Assembly: GCA_902530885.1 (NCBI GenBank)
Contig: CACABZ010000003.1
Location: 1-64,000, forward strand
Length of the DNA stretch: 64,000 nucleotides
Direction of reading: 5' to 3'
Source: an uncultured Pelagibacteraceae bacterium
GTDB lineage: Bacteria > Pseudomonadota > Alphaproteobacteria > Pelagibacterales > Pelagibacteraceae
Shown here: positions 1 through 10,134 of the stretch, piece by piece
Layout: every line of letters starts with the position of its first letter
Numbering within the stretch: position 1 is the stretch's first letter
The notes under the pieces: model-generated
What the model was told of the DNA's origin: nothing
Seen by the model: the letters and a program-made list of their open reading frames with translations, nothing else
Databases searched by the model: none
Position numbers and translations under genes: made by a program

Positions 1-586
1 AATTATTTATTTCAGCTTCATTTTTTTTAAAATTAAAAATAAAGCTTGTTTTATTTAAAAAATAATTTTCTATTTTTGTATTCAAATTTTTTACGATACC
101 ATCAATTTCATAGGATATAAGATTGTTATCATTATAATCTAAATCTATATTCAAATTTAATTTACCTTGATTAAAATTATTCATAAAAAATTTCTTTGCG
201 GTTGATGGTTTGAACTGACTTGCTATTTTTTTTAATTCTTTAATTTCTATTTCACCAGATGAAATATAAATACTATCGATTATAATATTTCTTTTAAATA
301 ATGAGTTGAGACTTAAATAAACGTTTACTTTTTTTATTCTAAATTTTGTTTCAGAAAAGAAAATTTCTGAATTTTTTGTAGATATAAAAAAATTAAAATT
401 CTTTAGATCTATTTTTATTTTAATATCTTTTAAACCAACTTTAATATTTCTATTATAATTTGAAATTTTGCTTTCTAATATTTTATTAAATCTATCCGTC
501 TGATAGCCAAAAATACTTAAATATAAAATTGATGATGAAAAAATAATAAAGATAAGAAAAAATACTGATATAATTATTTTTTTCAT
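1..586 (-). CDS. AsmA/TamB-like (DUF3971-type) membrane-anchored protein, partial (C-terminus outside window)
   Basis: Not in ORF track because it runs off the window. Reading from ATG at 586 on the minus strand is open to position 1: MKKIIISVFFLIFIIFSSSILYLSIFGYQTDRFNKILESKISNYNRNIKVGLKDIKIKIDLKNF... N-terminal TM plus AsmA-like beta pattern. Start overlaps prfB stop (ATGA). Confidence 0.6.
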   Translation of the reverse strand, partial: MKKIIISVFFLIFIIFSSSILYLSIFGYQTDRFNKILESKISNYNRNIKVGLKDIKIKIDLKNFNFFISTKNSEIFFSETKFRIKKVNVYLSLNSLFKRNIIIDSIYISSGEIEIKELKKIASQFKPSTAKKFFMNNFNQGKLNLNIDLDYNDNNLISYEIDGIVKNLNTKIENYFLNKTSFIFNFKKNEAEINN

Positions 587-1678
587 AATAATTTATTTTT
601 TACTCCAGCTTCTATAAAATTATCAATATTACCGTTCAAGACATCGTCTGGGTTTGTGTTCTCCTCCTTATTTCTCAAATCTTTTACTAATTGATAGGGT
701 TGTAAAACATAAGATCTTATTTGATGTCCCCATCCTATGTCAGTTTTAGAACTAAGCTCTTTGGAATTTTCTTGCTCTCTTTTTTGAATTTCAAATTCAT
801 ACAATCTAGCTTTTAACATTTTAAAGCAAGTTTCTTTGTTTTTGTGTTGTGATCTTTCATTTTGACATTGAACGACTATTTTTGTAGGTAGATGAGTAAT
901 TCTTACTGCGCTATCTGTAGTATTGACATGTTGACCACCAGCGCCGCTAGATCTGTAAGTGTCAATTCTTAAATCCTTTTCATTTATAATTACATTTATG
1001 CTATCATCAACTACAGGATAAACCCAAACACTTGCAAAACTCGTATGTCTTCTTGCGCCGCTATCAAATGGGGATATCCTTACTAATCTATGAACACCAG
1101 ACTCGTTTTTCATTAGTCCGTACAAATTAGTTCCAGAAACTTTAAGAGTAGATGATTTAATACCAGCCTCTTCTCCTTTATGTTCATTAATCATTTCAAA
1201 TGTAAATTTTTTTTTATCGAACCATTTTAAGTACATTCTTCTTAACATCTCGGCCCAATCTTGACTTTCTGTTCCTCCAGCGCCCGCATGTATTTCCAGA
1301 TAAATGTCGAACTTATCGTTTTCTCCAGACAAAAAACAATTAACCTCCGTTTGTTTTAGGTCTTTAGTTAACTCATCTAATTTATTGTTACACTCGTTAA
1401 TTACTTCTTCATTTTTTTCTTCTTGGCCAAGTTTATATAAATCAATTAAATTACTTAGTTCCTTTGAAATGATAGCGTGTGAAGATATAATGTCTTGATA
1501 AAATTTTTTTTCTTTTAAAAGAGTTTTTACTTTGTTTTGGTCTTTCCAGAAATCTTCTTTTGAAGAAATACCCTCTATGGTATCTAATTTAGATTGAATT
1601 TTATTTTTATCAAAGATACCCCCTGATATTGTCTAAAGATTTTTTACCTTCAGTAATTTTTGTATCAAATGACTTCAT
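583..1678 (-). CDS. prfB: Peptide chain release factor 2 with +1 programmed frameshift
   Basis: C-terminal ORF has the GGQ motif (SSGAGGQHVNTTDSAVRITHLPT). The upstream 22-codon ORF from ATG 1678 ends at AGG GGG TAT CTT TGA; +1 shift to GAT joins the 583..1332 frame (1611..583 = 343 codons including stop). Confidence 0.95.
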
Positions 1679-4029
1679 TAATAAAATTGCCTAAATTTGA
1701 TTAGCTTATCATAATCATAATTTAAAATTAATTTCTTATTATTTATATTGTTAATATCTTTCTCTTTAAAAGCTTCAATAATTAAATCTTTATCATCAAA
1801 ATCTGTTTGCTCTCCAGAATTATAATTGACTGGAGCGAAATAAATGCCGTTAGGTATTGAAAATTCTTTAAAATCCTCTTTGTATAGAGCTTTTTTAACG
1901 AACTCCTTAAAAATTGGAAGAGCTGCTTTAGATCCTGTTTCAAATTTTCCTAAAGTTTTTGGATTATCGTATCCGACGTACACTCCTATTACTAAATTAG
2001 AATTATAGCCAATAAACCATGCATCAAAATTATTATTAGTTGTACCAGTTTTACCTGCTAAAGGAACGTTTAGTTCTCTCAATTTTTTCCCCGTTCCTCT
2101 TTTTACTGCGCCTTCTAATATTGAGGTAATTTGGTAGGCTGTTTGCTCACTCATTATTTGCTCATAATTATAATTTATTTTTGGAAAATTTTTGGTCGGA
2201 ATATTTTCCGAAAATCTATCACAACCATTACATTTAGCAAAGCTAGGAGAGTAAATTGTTTTTCCTCTACGATCTTGAATTCTGTTAATCATGGTAGGAT
2301 AAATTTTATTGCCTCCGTTCACAAATGTTGCATAAGCTGAAGTTAAATTTAATAAAGTAGTTTCTGCTGACCCCAATGACACTGATAATAATTCTGGAAT
2401 ATCTTCGTAAATTTCTAATTTTTCTGAGTAGTCTAAAATTTTATCCAAACCAAGGTTCTTGGCTATTCTTACTGTCATTAAGTTTCTTGAATACTCGATA
2501 CCTTTTCTTAAAGTTGATGGCCCATAAAACTTTTTACCATAGTTTTCAGGTTTCCAATCTTTGAGGCCAATTCCCTGCTCTGCTATAAATGGAGCATCTA
2601 AAATAATAGATGTTGGTGATAATCCATTTTCAAGAGCAGCAGCATATACAAAAGGTTTAAAAGCTGAACCCGGCTGTCTTTTTGCTTGGGTAGCTCTGTT
2701 AAATTCACTAGACATGTAACTAAATCCTCCAACAAGAGCTTTAACCTCTCCAGTAAATGGATCTAAAACAACTATCGCGCCATTAACTTTTGGATATTGC
2801 TTTAAGGTCCAAATATTTTTCTCTTTTTTGATAAATATTAAGTCTCCCTTTTTAAACACATCCTCAATTTCTTTTTTTTTTAAAGCCCATCTAATATCTT
2901 TTTTGTATATTTTTACTTTATCTCCATCTAAAATTTGTAAGTCAAAATAATTATTTTCGATATTTGTTATCTCAGCTTTGTTCCATTTGAGTGTTGGGTC
3001 TAAATTTATTTCTGATATTTTATTTTCCCAGTCATTATCTAGAATTTTGTTTGTTACAGAACCTCTCCATCCTCTTCTCTTATCAAAAGCCTCTATTCCA
3101 CTTCTCAAAGCTGAAATTGCATGAATTTGATAATCAATATCTAGAGGCGACTTAATGCTTAAACCTTGCGTATATAATTTTTTAAATCCATATTTATCTT
3201 TAATAATTCTTCTTACTTCCTCGGTATATGAATTTGCTTCATGTGAAATTGTTATTTTTCTTTTTTTTATCTCTAAATTTGTTTTTATTAAATCATCATA
3301 TTCCTTTTTTGATATAAAATTATTTTCCATTAAATTTTTTAATACAAGATCTCTTCTAAAAGTTGCCTCTTTAAGATTATTTATTGGGTTATAACGACTA
3401 GGTGCTTTAGGTAAAGCTGCAAGCATAGCAGCCTCACTATAATTAAGATCTTTTACTGATTTATCAAAATATTCTAAACTTGCCGCTGCAATGCCGTAAG
3501 TTCCTTGACCTAAATAAATTTGGTTTAAGTACAATTCAAGAATTCTTTTTTTTGTATAAGCTTTTTCTATTCTGAAGGCTAAAATAGCCTCTTTAATTTT
3601 TCTTCTTAATGACACTTCGTTAGTTAATAAAAAGTTTTTTGCTACTTGTTGTGTAATTGTAGATGCTCCTTCCAATCTCTTATCATTCAAAATATTACTA
3701 AAGTTTTTTATTGTGGCTCTCAAAATACCTTTTGCATCAATACCTGGATGATCAAAAAAATTTTTATCCTCTGCAGAAAGAAATGAATTGACAACTTTTG
3801 AGGGTATTGCATCGAAAGGAATAAATAATCTTTTTTCTAATGCGTATTCAGCAATCAATTTTCCATCATTAGAATATACTCGACTTGATATCGGAGGTTG
3901 ATAATTCGCTAGTTTTTTGTAATCAGGTAAACCAGAGGAGAAATAATAAAAAGCCGAGAAAGATAATACAAGGGTTATGACACATATTACCAGTGCTGCT
4001 TTTAATGAAAAATTTAAAAATTTTAACAT
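1678..4029 (-). CDS. mrcA: Penicillin-binding protein 1A (transglycosylase/transpeptidase)
   Basis: EDKNFFDHPGID transglycosylase motif, RQPGSAFKPFVYAAALE, KTGTTNNNFDAWFIGY; stop overlaps prfB start (TAATG). Confidence 0.95.
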   Translation of the reverse strand: MLKFLNFSLKAALVICVITLVLSFSAFYYFSSGLPDYKKLANYQPPISSRVYSNDGKLIAEYALEKRLFIPFDAIPSKVVNSFLSAEDKNFFDHPGIDAKGILRATIKNFSNILNDKRLEGASTITQQVAKNFLLTNEVSLRRKIKEAILAFRIEKAYTKKRILELYLNQIYLGQGTYGIAAASLEYFDKSVKDLNYSEAAMLAALPKAPSRYNPINNLKEATFRRDLVLKNLMENNFISKKEYDDLIKTNLEIKKRKITISHEANSYTEEVRRIIKDKYGFKKLYTQGLSIKSPLDIDYQIHAISALRSGIEAFDKRRGWRGSVTNKILDNDWENKISEINLDPTLKWNKAEITNIENNYFDLQILDGDKVKIYKKDIRWALKKKEIEDVFKKGDLIFIKKEKNIWTLKQYPKVNGAIVVLDPFTGEVKALVGGFSYMSSEFNRATQAKRQPGSAFKPFVYAAALENGLSPTSIILDAPFIAEQGIGLKDWKPENYGKKFYGPSTLRKGIEYSRNLMTVRIAKNLGLDKILDYSEKLEIYEDIPELLSVSLGSAETTLLNLTSAYATFVNGGNKIYPTMINRIQDRRGKTIYSPSFAKCNGCDRFSENIPTKNFPKINYNYEQIMSEQTAYQITSILEGAVKRGTGKKLRELNVPLAGKTGTTNNNFDAWFIGYNSNLVIGVYVGYDNPKTLGKFETGSKAALPIFKEFVKKALYKEDFKEFSIPNGIYFAPVNYNSGEQTDFDDKDLIIEAFKEKDINNINNKKLILNYDYDKLIKFRQFY

Positions 4030-4158
4030 ACAAGTGATTATCTATAGCCTAAATTTTGGCTATCTTAAGGCATTTTAATTATATAGAAATGATGATATAA
4101 CAATTTAAAATATTATGATTACAATTTTCACAAACACTTTAAAGGAATTTCATTTAAA

Positions 4159-5988
4159 ATGGGAAAAAATTTATACATCGATGCTTCGCATCCAGAAGAA
4201 ACTAGAATCGTTCTTAAATCAACAACTGCTATTGAGGAATACGAGTACGAAGATAAAAATAAATTAAATTTTAAAAACAATATTTATTTAGGTACTATCA
4301 GTAGAGTTGAGCCTTCGTTACAAGCTGCGTTCGTAGATTTTGGAAGACTAAAACATGGCTTTCTTGCTTTTAACGATATTCAGTCAGATTATTATCAGAT
4401 TCCGCTAGAAGACAAAGAAACTCTTAAGAATTTAGAAGAAAAAATTAGGGAAGATTTAAAAAATACTAATATAGAGGAAATTAATAGTACAAATGAAAAA
4501 TCGAATGAGAGAGAGCAAAACGAAAATTCTGAAAACAATAGAAAGAACCAAGAAAATGAAAACCAAGCAAAATCAAATTATAGAGAAAAATTAAAAAATT
4601 CATATGGTTTAAAACGATACAGAATTCAAGAGGTTATTAAACCTGGGCAAGTTATTCTGGTTCAGGTGCTTAAAGAAGAAAGAGGTCAAAAGGGAGCTGC
4701 GCTTACTACATTTATATCTTTAGCTGGCAAGTATATGGTTTTAATGCCTAATACGGCTAAAGGTGGGGGAATTTCTAGAAAAATATTTAATTCAAGCGAT
4801 AGACAGAAAATAAAAGAAATTTTGAACAAAATTGAAATTCCAAAAAGTATGGGGGTGATAGTGAGAACTGCCGGTGCAAATAAAACTAAAAATGAAATAG
4901 ATAAAGATTTTCAAAATACGCTTAGGACTTGGGACGAGATTAAAGATAAAGCTGTTGTGTCTAATGCTCCATCATTGATTTATGAAGAAGGTGATATAAT
5001 AAAGCGGGCACTAAGAGACATTTATGACAATGATACCAAGTATATTTATGTCGATGGTAACGAAGGGTATCAAAAAACTAAAAAATTTATGAAAGAATTA
5101 ATGCCTAAAAGTGTCAAATATGTAAAAAAATATAGAGGTAAGATTCCGTTATTTCATGATGCTTCCATTGAAAAAGAATTAAATAACATTTTTGAACCTA
5201 CGGTTAAACTTAAGTCTGGTGGCTACATAGTCATTAATCCAACTGAAGCGCTAGTCTCTATCGATATTAATTCAGGTCAATCTACAAAACAAATGAATAT
5301 AGAAAAAACTGCACTTAATACCAATTTAGAAGCTGCTGAGGAAATTTGTAGACAAATAAAATTAAGAGATTTATCTGGATTAATAGTCATTGACTTCATA
5401 GATATGATTAATTTTTACAATAAACGAACTGTTGAAAAAAAGATGAGAGAATGTGTTAGAAAGGATCGCGCAAGAATTCAGATTGGTAGAATAAGTAATT
5501 TCGGTTTACTTGAAATGACAAGACAAAGATTAAGAGAGGGGTTTATAAAATGGGAGACAAATTTATCTTTAGAATCTTTTTCTCAAAAGATTATTAAAAA
5601 AATTGAGACTTTGGCTTTTAATAATAAGATTAAAATTATTAAAGCTTACATACCTAGTAAAATTAAAACATTTATAGATATGAATTTTAGTAAAGAAATT
5701 AATTATTTTCAAAAAAAATATAGCTATAAAATTGAGCTAATCTCCGACTCCTTATTAGTTATTCCAGAGTATAAGATAGAGCTCTTGAATAAATCAAAAA
5801 AAATAATTGATAAAGTTGAAAACATTGTAAAATTACAATTTAACAGTCTAACCCCAGATTTAAAAAAATTAAAAAAAGATACAAAAAAAACTACAAAAAC
5901 TTTTACTAAATCTGACAAAATAAAAAACCGTGAGAAAAAAATAACAAAACCTCGAACCCTTTGGACTAGAAGAAAGAAAGCTAGCTAA
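4159..5988 (+). CDS. rne: Ribonuclease E/G
   Basis: [30 protein letters not shown]1 domain, [30 protein letters not shown]; basic C-terminus. Confidence 0.93.
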   Translation: MGKNLYIDASHPEETRIVLKSTTAIEEYEYEDKNKLNFKNNIYLGTISRVEPSLQAAFVDFGRLKHGFLAFNDIQSDYYQIPLEDKETLKNLEEKIREDLKNTNIEEINSTNEKSNEREQNENSENNRKNQENENQAKSNYREKLKNSYGLKRYRIQEVIKPGQVILVQVLKEERGQKGAALTTFISLAGKYMVLMPNTAKGGGISRKIFNSSDRQKIKEILNKIEIPKSMGVIVRTAGANKTKNEIDKDFQNTLRTWDEIKDKAVVSNAPSLIYEEGDIIKRALRDIYDNDTKYIYVDGNEGYQKTKKFMKELMPKSVKYVKKYRGKIPLFHDASIEKELNNIFEPTVKLKSGGYIVINPTEALVSIDINSGQSTKQMNIEKTALNTNLEAAEEICRQIKLRDLSGLIVIDFIDMINFYNKRTVEKKMRECVRKDRARIQIGRISNFGLLEMTRQRLREGFIKWETNLSLESFSQKIIKKIETLAFNNKIKIIKAYIPSKIKTFIDMNFSKEINYFQKKYSYKIELISDSLLVIPEYKIELLNKSKKIIDKVENIVKLQFNSLTPDLKKLKKDTKKTTKTFTKSDKIKNREKKITKPRTLWTRRKKAS

Positions 5989-6757
5989 TTATACCTTTTT
6001 TTGGAGAGGATGCGACTGCAAATGAATTTTTTTTCATTCTACCTGCGAGAAAAGATTCTCGACCTGCAATGACAGCATTTTTGAAAGCTTCTGCCATTAG
6101 TATAGGATTTTTTGACATTGCTATTGCAGAATTTATTAATACTCCGTCACAACCCATCTCCATAGCAATTGTTGCATCCGATGCTGTACCTATACCAGCG
6201 TCTATTATGACTGGAATTTTAGACTGTTTAATTATTAGTGAAATATTTAATTTATTATGAATACCTAAGCCTGATCCTATTGGTGCTGCTAATGGCATTA
6301 TAGCTGATGCACCATTGTCTTCTAATTTTTTTGCTTGAAGAGGATCATCAGTGCAATAAACTAAAACTTTAAAACCTTCTTTCACCAAAACTTTGGTAGA
6401 CTTAATTGTCTCGATCATATCTGGATATAAAGTTTTTTTGTCTCCAAGAATTTCAAGTTTAACCATTTTCCACCCTCCCATCTCTCTCGCTAATCTTAGA
6501 GTTCTTAATGCGTCTTCAGAGTTAAAACAACCAGCAGTATTCGGTAAGTAATGAATTTTTTTTGGATTTATATAATCCATTAGTAAGGGTTTTTTTTTAT
6601 CTAACACATTTACTCTTCTCACGGCTACTGTAACCATATTAGCACCAGATGCCTTAACAGCTTTGGCTGTTTCACTTAAATTTTTATATTTTCCAGTGCC
6701 GACAATTAGTCTTGATTTTAAATTAATATTATCAATTTTGAATTTATCTTTTTTCAA
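5981..6757 (-). CDS. thiG: Thiazole synthase
   Basis: [50 protein letters not shown]. Confidence 0.96.
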   Translation of the reverse strand: MKKDKFKIDNINLKSRLIVGTGKYKNLSETAKAVKASGANMVTVAVRRVNVLDKKKPLLMDYINPKKIHYLPNTAGCFNSEDALRTLRLAREMGGWKMVKLEILGDKKTLYPDMIETIKSTKVLVKEGFKVLVYCTDDPLQAKKLEDNGASAIMPLAAPIGSGLGIHNKLNISLIIKQSKIPVIIDAGIGTASDATIAMEMGCDGVLINSAIAMSKNPILMAEAFKNAVIAGRESFLAGRMKKNSFAVASSPKKGIIS

Positions 6758-6759
6758 AA

Positions 6760-6963
6760 TTATCCCCCACCTATAAATTGAACAACTTCAATTTTATCAT
6801 TATTTTTTAACTTTTTTTTTTTTTGTAGACTTCGTGGCACTATTATGCCATTTAATTCAATAGCAACTTTAGAACTATTAAGCTTATATTTTTTTAAAAT
6901 ATCGAATACAGACGCCCTATTTTCAATAGACACCTTTTTTCCATTTATTTGTATTTTTGCCAT
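6760..6963 (-). CDS. thiS: Sulfur carrier protein ThiS
   Basis: 67 aa ubiquitin-like, C-terminal GGG; adjacent to thiG. Confidence 0.93.
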   Translation of the reverse strand: MAKIQINGKKVSIENRASVFDILKKYKLNSSKVAIELNGIIVPRSLQKKKKLKNNDKIEVVQFIGGG

Positions 6964-6996
6964 ATTTCAGTTATTTATTTAAATTATATCAATTTA

Positions 6997-7443
6997 ATGC
7001 ATAAAGTTTTAATTATAAATGGTCCCAATCTAAATCTTTTAGGTGAAAGAGAGAGAGATAAGTATGGAAAATTTTCACTTAAAGATATTGAAAAAAGTTG
7101 CCATTCATTTTCTAAAAACAATAATATTAACTTAACTTTTTTTCAATCTAATATTGAAGGAGAAATTGTTGATGAAATACAAAAATCTCGTAATGAACAA
7201 GATTGTTTAATAATAAATGCAGGTGGCTATACACATACATCAGTGGCTATTCACGACGCCCTTAAAATTTTAGAGATACCAATTATAGAATTACATATAA
7301 CTAATATTTACAATAGAGAAGATTTTAGGCATAAATCATTAATAAGTAAAGTTGCTACATCAATAATTTGTGGCTTTGGGATTTTAGGATATACTTTATC
7401 TCTAGAAGCATCTATAAACTTGATAAAAAAAAATGAAAATTGA
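6997..7443 (+). CDS. aroQ: 3-dehydroquinate dehydratase type II
   Basis: KVLIINGPNLNLLGERE, INAGGYTHTSVAIHDAL, ELHITNIYNREDFRHKS. Start placed at MHKVL (6997), not the ORF-track start. Confidence 0.95.
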   Translation: MHKVLIINGPNLNLLGERERDKYGKFSLKDIEKSCHSFSKNNNINLTFFQSNIEGEIVDEIQKSRNEQDCLIINAGGYTHTSVAIHDALKILEIPIIELHITNIYNREDFRHKSLISKVATSIICGFGILGYTLSLEASINLIKKNEN

Positions 7444-7861
7444 TAAAAAAATTATCAAAGAGTTGGTTGACTACTTGAGTGAATTTAATCTTACTGAGAT
7501 AGAGTATCAGGATGGGGCTAAAAAAGTAAAAGTATCTAAAAATACACAGGGTTCATTTGAACAAATTAAAACTGGTGCAATGATCTCACCCAATAAGAGT
7601 GTCTTAGCTAAACAAGATGAAATCGAAGGTATTCGAGTAAAATCTCCCATAATTGGAACTGCTTACTTGGCACCAGAACCTGGAGCTAAAAAATTTGTAG
7701 AGGTTGGAGATAAAATAAAAAAAGGTCAAACTGTAATGATAGTTGAAGCAATGAAAACAATGAACCATGTACCGTCCACATCTGATGGAGTTGTAAAAAA
7801 AATACTTGTCAACGATGGACAACCTGTTGAGTTTGGCCAAACTTTAATTATTTTAGAATAA
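7433..7861 (+). CDS. accB: Acetyl-CoA carboxylase biotin carboxyl carrier protein
   Basis: VRSPIIGTAY-type lipoyl/biotinyl domain with VEAMKTMNHVPS; followed by accC. Confidence 0.95.
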   Translation: MKIDKKIIKELVDYLSEFNLTEIEYQDGAKKVKVSKNTQGSFEQIKTGAMISPNKSVLAKQDEIEGIRVKSPIIGTAYLAPEPGAKKFVEVGDKIKKGQTVMIVEAMKTMNHVPSTSDGVVKKILVNDGQPVEFGQTLIILE

Positions 7862-7862
7862 A

Positions 7863-9200
7863 ATGTTTAAAAAAGTCCTGATAGCTAATAGAGGTGAAAT
7901 AGCTGTAAGAATAATTAGAGCATGTAAAGAATGGGGCATAAAAACAGTAGCAGTTCATTCAGATGTTGACTCGGAAGCGATGCACGTAAGATTAGCAGAT
8001 GAAAGTGTTTGCATTGGATCTCATCAACCGCAAAATAGCTACTTAAACATTTCCTCATTAATGTCAGCGGTCGATTTAACTGGTGCGGAAGCAATTCACC
8101 CTGGCTACGGTTTTTTGTCTGAAAATGCAAAATTTGCGGACATAGTAAACAAACATGGAATAAAGTTCATTGGACCAAGCTCTAAATTAATTGGTGAAAT
8201 GGGTGACAAGATTCAAGCAAAAAAAATTGCGAAAAAATATGGATTGCCTATTATCGAAGGTTCTGAGGGTGGCATACAAAATTTTGAGGAAGCAAAAAGT
8301 CTTTGTAAAGACATTGGCTATCCTGTCTTGATTAAAGCTGCTGCTGGAGGCGGCGGAAAAGGAATGAAAATTGTTGAAGAGGAAAATAAGCTCAAAGAAC
8401 TTTTTTCATTAGCAAAAAATGAAGCAAAAAAATATTTTGGAAATGATGAACTTTATATTGAAAAATATTTTAAAAATCCAAGACATATAGAAGTTCAAAT
8501 TATGTCTGGAAAGAATAGAACAATCCAACTTGGAGAACGTGATTGCTCAGTACAAAGGAGACATCAAAAATTGATTGAAGAAACTCCCAGTCCTGTATTA
8601 AATGATACGCAAAGAAAAGATTTGTTAGATAAAACAGTGAAAATGGTACAGAAGATTGGATACGAAGGAGCAGGAACTGTAGAATTTATTTTTGAAAACG
8701 GAAAATTTTATTTTTTAGAAATGAATACTAGGGTACAAGTAGAACATCCCGTAACAGAGGTACAAACAGGTATAGATATTGTTAAAGAACAACTTTGGAT
8801 AGCTTTCACAGGCAATACCGCTTTAAAACAAAATGATATTAACCCAAGAGGACATTCTATAGAATGTAGAATTAATGCCGAAGATCCATCTAAAGGTTTT
8901 CAACCTAGTCCAGGCACAATATCAGTATGTCATCAGCCCTCAGGTTTTAGAACTAGAGTTGATGGCTCAATTTTTCAAGGTTGTAAAGTTACACCTTATT
9001 ATGACAGCTTAATTGCTAAAATTATATGTAAAGGCCGTAATAGAACAGAAGCCATACAAAGAACTTTAAGATCTTTAGACGAATTTGTTCTGGAGGGTAT
9101 AACCACAACTATTGATCTTCATAAAAAGATTTTAACGCACAAAAAATTTATTGATTCTAAGTTTGATACTAATTGGCTAGAAAAAGAAAAATTCTTTTAA
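7863..9200 (+). CDS. accC: Acetyl-CoA carboxylase biotin carboxylase subunit
   Basis: FKKVLIANRGEIAVRIIRACKE, IHPGYGFLSENA, EMNTRVQVEHPVTE. Confidence 0.97.
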   Translation: MFKKVLIANRGEIAVRIIRACKEWGIKTVAVHSDVDSEAMHVRLADESVCIGSHQPQNSYLNISSLMSAVDLTGAEAIHPGYGFLSENAKFADIVNKHGIKFIGPSSKLIGEMGDKIQAKKIAKKYGLPIIEGSEGGIQNFEEAKSLCKDIGYPVLIKAAAGGGGKGMKIVEEENKLKELFSLAKNEAKKYFGNDELYIEKYFKNPRHIEVQIMSGKNRTIQLGERDCSVQRRHQKLIEETPSPVLNDTQRKDLLDKTVKMVQKIGYEGAGTVEFIFENGKFYFLEMNTRVQVEHPVTEVQTGIDIVKEQLWIAFTGNTALKQNDINPRGHSIECRINAEDPSKGFQPSPGTISVCHQPSGFRTRVDGSIFQGCKVTPYYDSLIAKIICKGRNRTEAIQRTLRSLDEFVLEGITTTIDLHKKILTHKKFIDSKFDTNWLEKEKFF

Positions 9201-9706
9201 ACATTCCCACAACTAGCTAGCCAAACATCATAAACAGCGTGATCAATAGGAGTTAAAGAAGGATTTGAAGAAAAAGTCCAACCATTAAAAATAAAGACTT
9301 TTTCATTTTGATTTTCTGAAATATCCTTAATTTGTATATAAGCTACAACACCTGTTTTTTCCTTATCTTGAGCTAGTCCACACTTAAGTGCTTTGATTTC
9401 TAAGAGGCCAAATTTAGCAGTCTCACCAATTTTTATATTAATATTTTTTGTTTTAGCCGTAATTTTATCTAAACCTATTAAATTAACTGAGGCGTAATTT
9501 GTTTTTTCTTCTTTAAGTATTACCCTCTCTTGAAGCTTAGATTCTTTTAGATCTACATTATCGTCACTATCTAAATTTTCATAGCTAGGCTTCAATTCAT
9601 TAAGATTTATCAAGGGGGTAGTAACTATTTTATCTTCAGCAAAACCTTCAAAAAAAATTAAATTAAATAATATTAAAATAAATAACTTTCTACTTCCACG
9701 TATCAT
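9197..9706 (-). CDS. DUF2155 domain-containing exported protein
   Basis: Track ORF 9197..9889 trimmed to MIRGSRKLFILILFNLIFFEGFAEDK (signal peptide); C-terminal VFNGWTFSSNPSLTPIDHAVYDVWLASC matches the DUF2155 family. Confidence 0.75.
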   Translation of the reverse strand: MIRGSRKLFILILFNLIFFEGFAEDKIVTTPLINLNELKPSYENLDSDDNVDLKESKLQERVILKEEKTNYASVNLIGLDKITAKTKNINIKIGETAKFGLLEIKALKCGLAQDKEKTGVVAYIQIKDISENQNEKVFIFNGWTFSSNPSLTPIDHAVYDVWLASCGNV

Positions 9707-10043
9707 AATTCTTAAGATTGTTTTTTTTTGATATTTTATTTGGTTTGTAAGCATCTTTGGTGCCAGTTTTATTTTGTGAATGATCTTTTTGCCAATGAAA
9801 TTTAGCAGCTTCTTCTTTTGGAACTTCATTGATCGTATGATGTATCCACAAAAACCAATCAGAAGTAATTTTAGTGGCTTCCACATCATTAGAGTAGATT
9901 ACCCATCTATCATCTTTTTTATTTTTATAATACTTGTTACCCAGCTTATCTTTTCCTACAAACTTTCCAAAGAAAAAAGTTTTTAAAAGTGTTCCAAAAG
10001 TTTTTTTGTTCCACCAGGTAAATATTACTTTTAATCCAAACAT
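9690..10043 (-). CDS. NADH:ubiquinone oxidoreductase subunit NDUFA12-family protein
   Basis: FVGKDKLGNKYYKNKKDDRWVIYSNDVEATKITSDWFLWIHHTINEVP, typical of the NDUFA12/B17.2 family. Confidence 0.88.
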   Translation of the reverse strand: MFGLKVIFTWWNKKTFGTLLKTFFFGKFVGKDKLGNKYYKNKKDDRWVIYSNDVEATKITSDWFLWIHHTINEVPKEEAAKFHWQKDHSQNKTGTKDAYKPNKISKKNNLKNYDTWK

Positions 10044-10134
10044 TTAAATCCACACAATTAATAATTGTATAATTATATTATAGACACTTACATTATTATA
10101 TATATATGATCAATAAACAGATTCATCACAATAA

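Noticed and set aside
1304-1498. ORF of 64 aa on + strand
   Set aside because: Antisense to the N-terminal part of prfB revealed by the frameshift; low-complexity translation, no family resemblance.
7740-7765. BCCP biotinylation motif EAMKTMN instead of EAMKMMN/EAMKLMN
   Set aside because: I recall Thr after the biotinyl Lys as common in alphaproteobacterial AccB, so not unusual.
9707-9889. N-terminal extension of the 9197..9889 ORF
   Set aside because: Overlaps the NDUFA12 coding frame; a clear signal peptide starts at 9706, so the extension is frame-shifted readthrough of NDUFA12 sequence.
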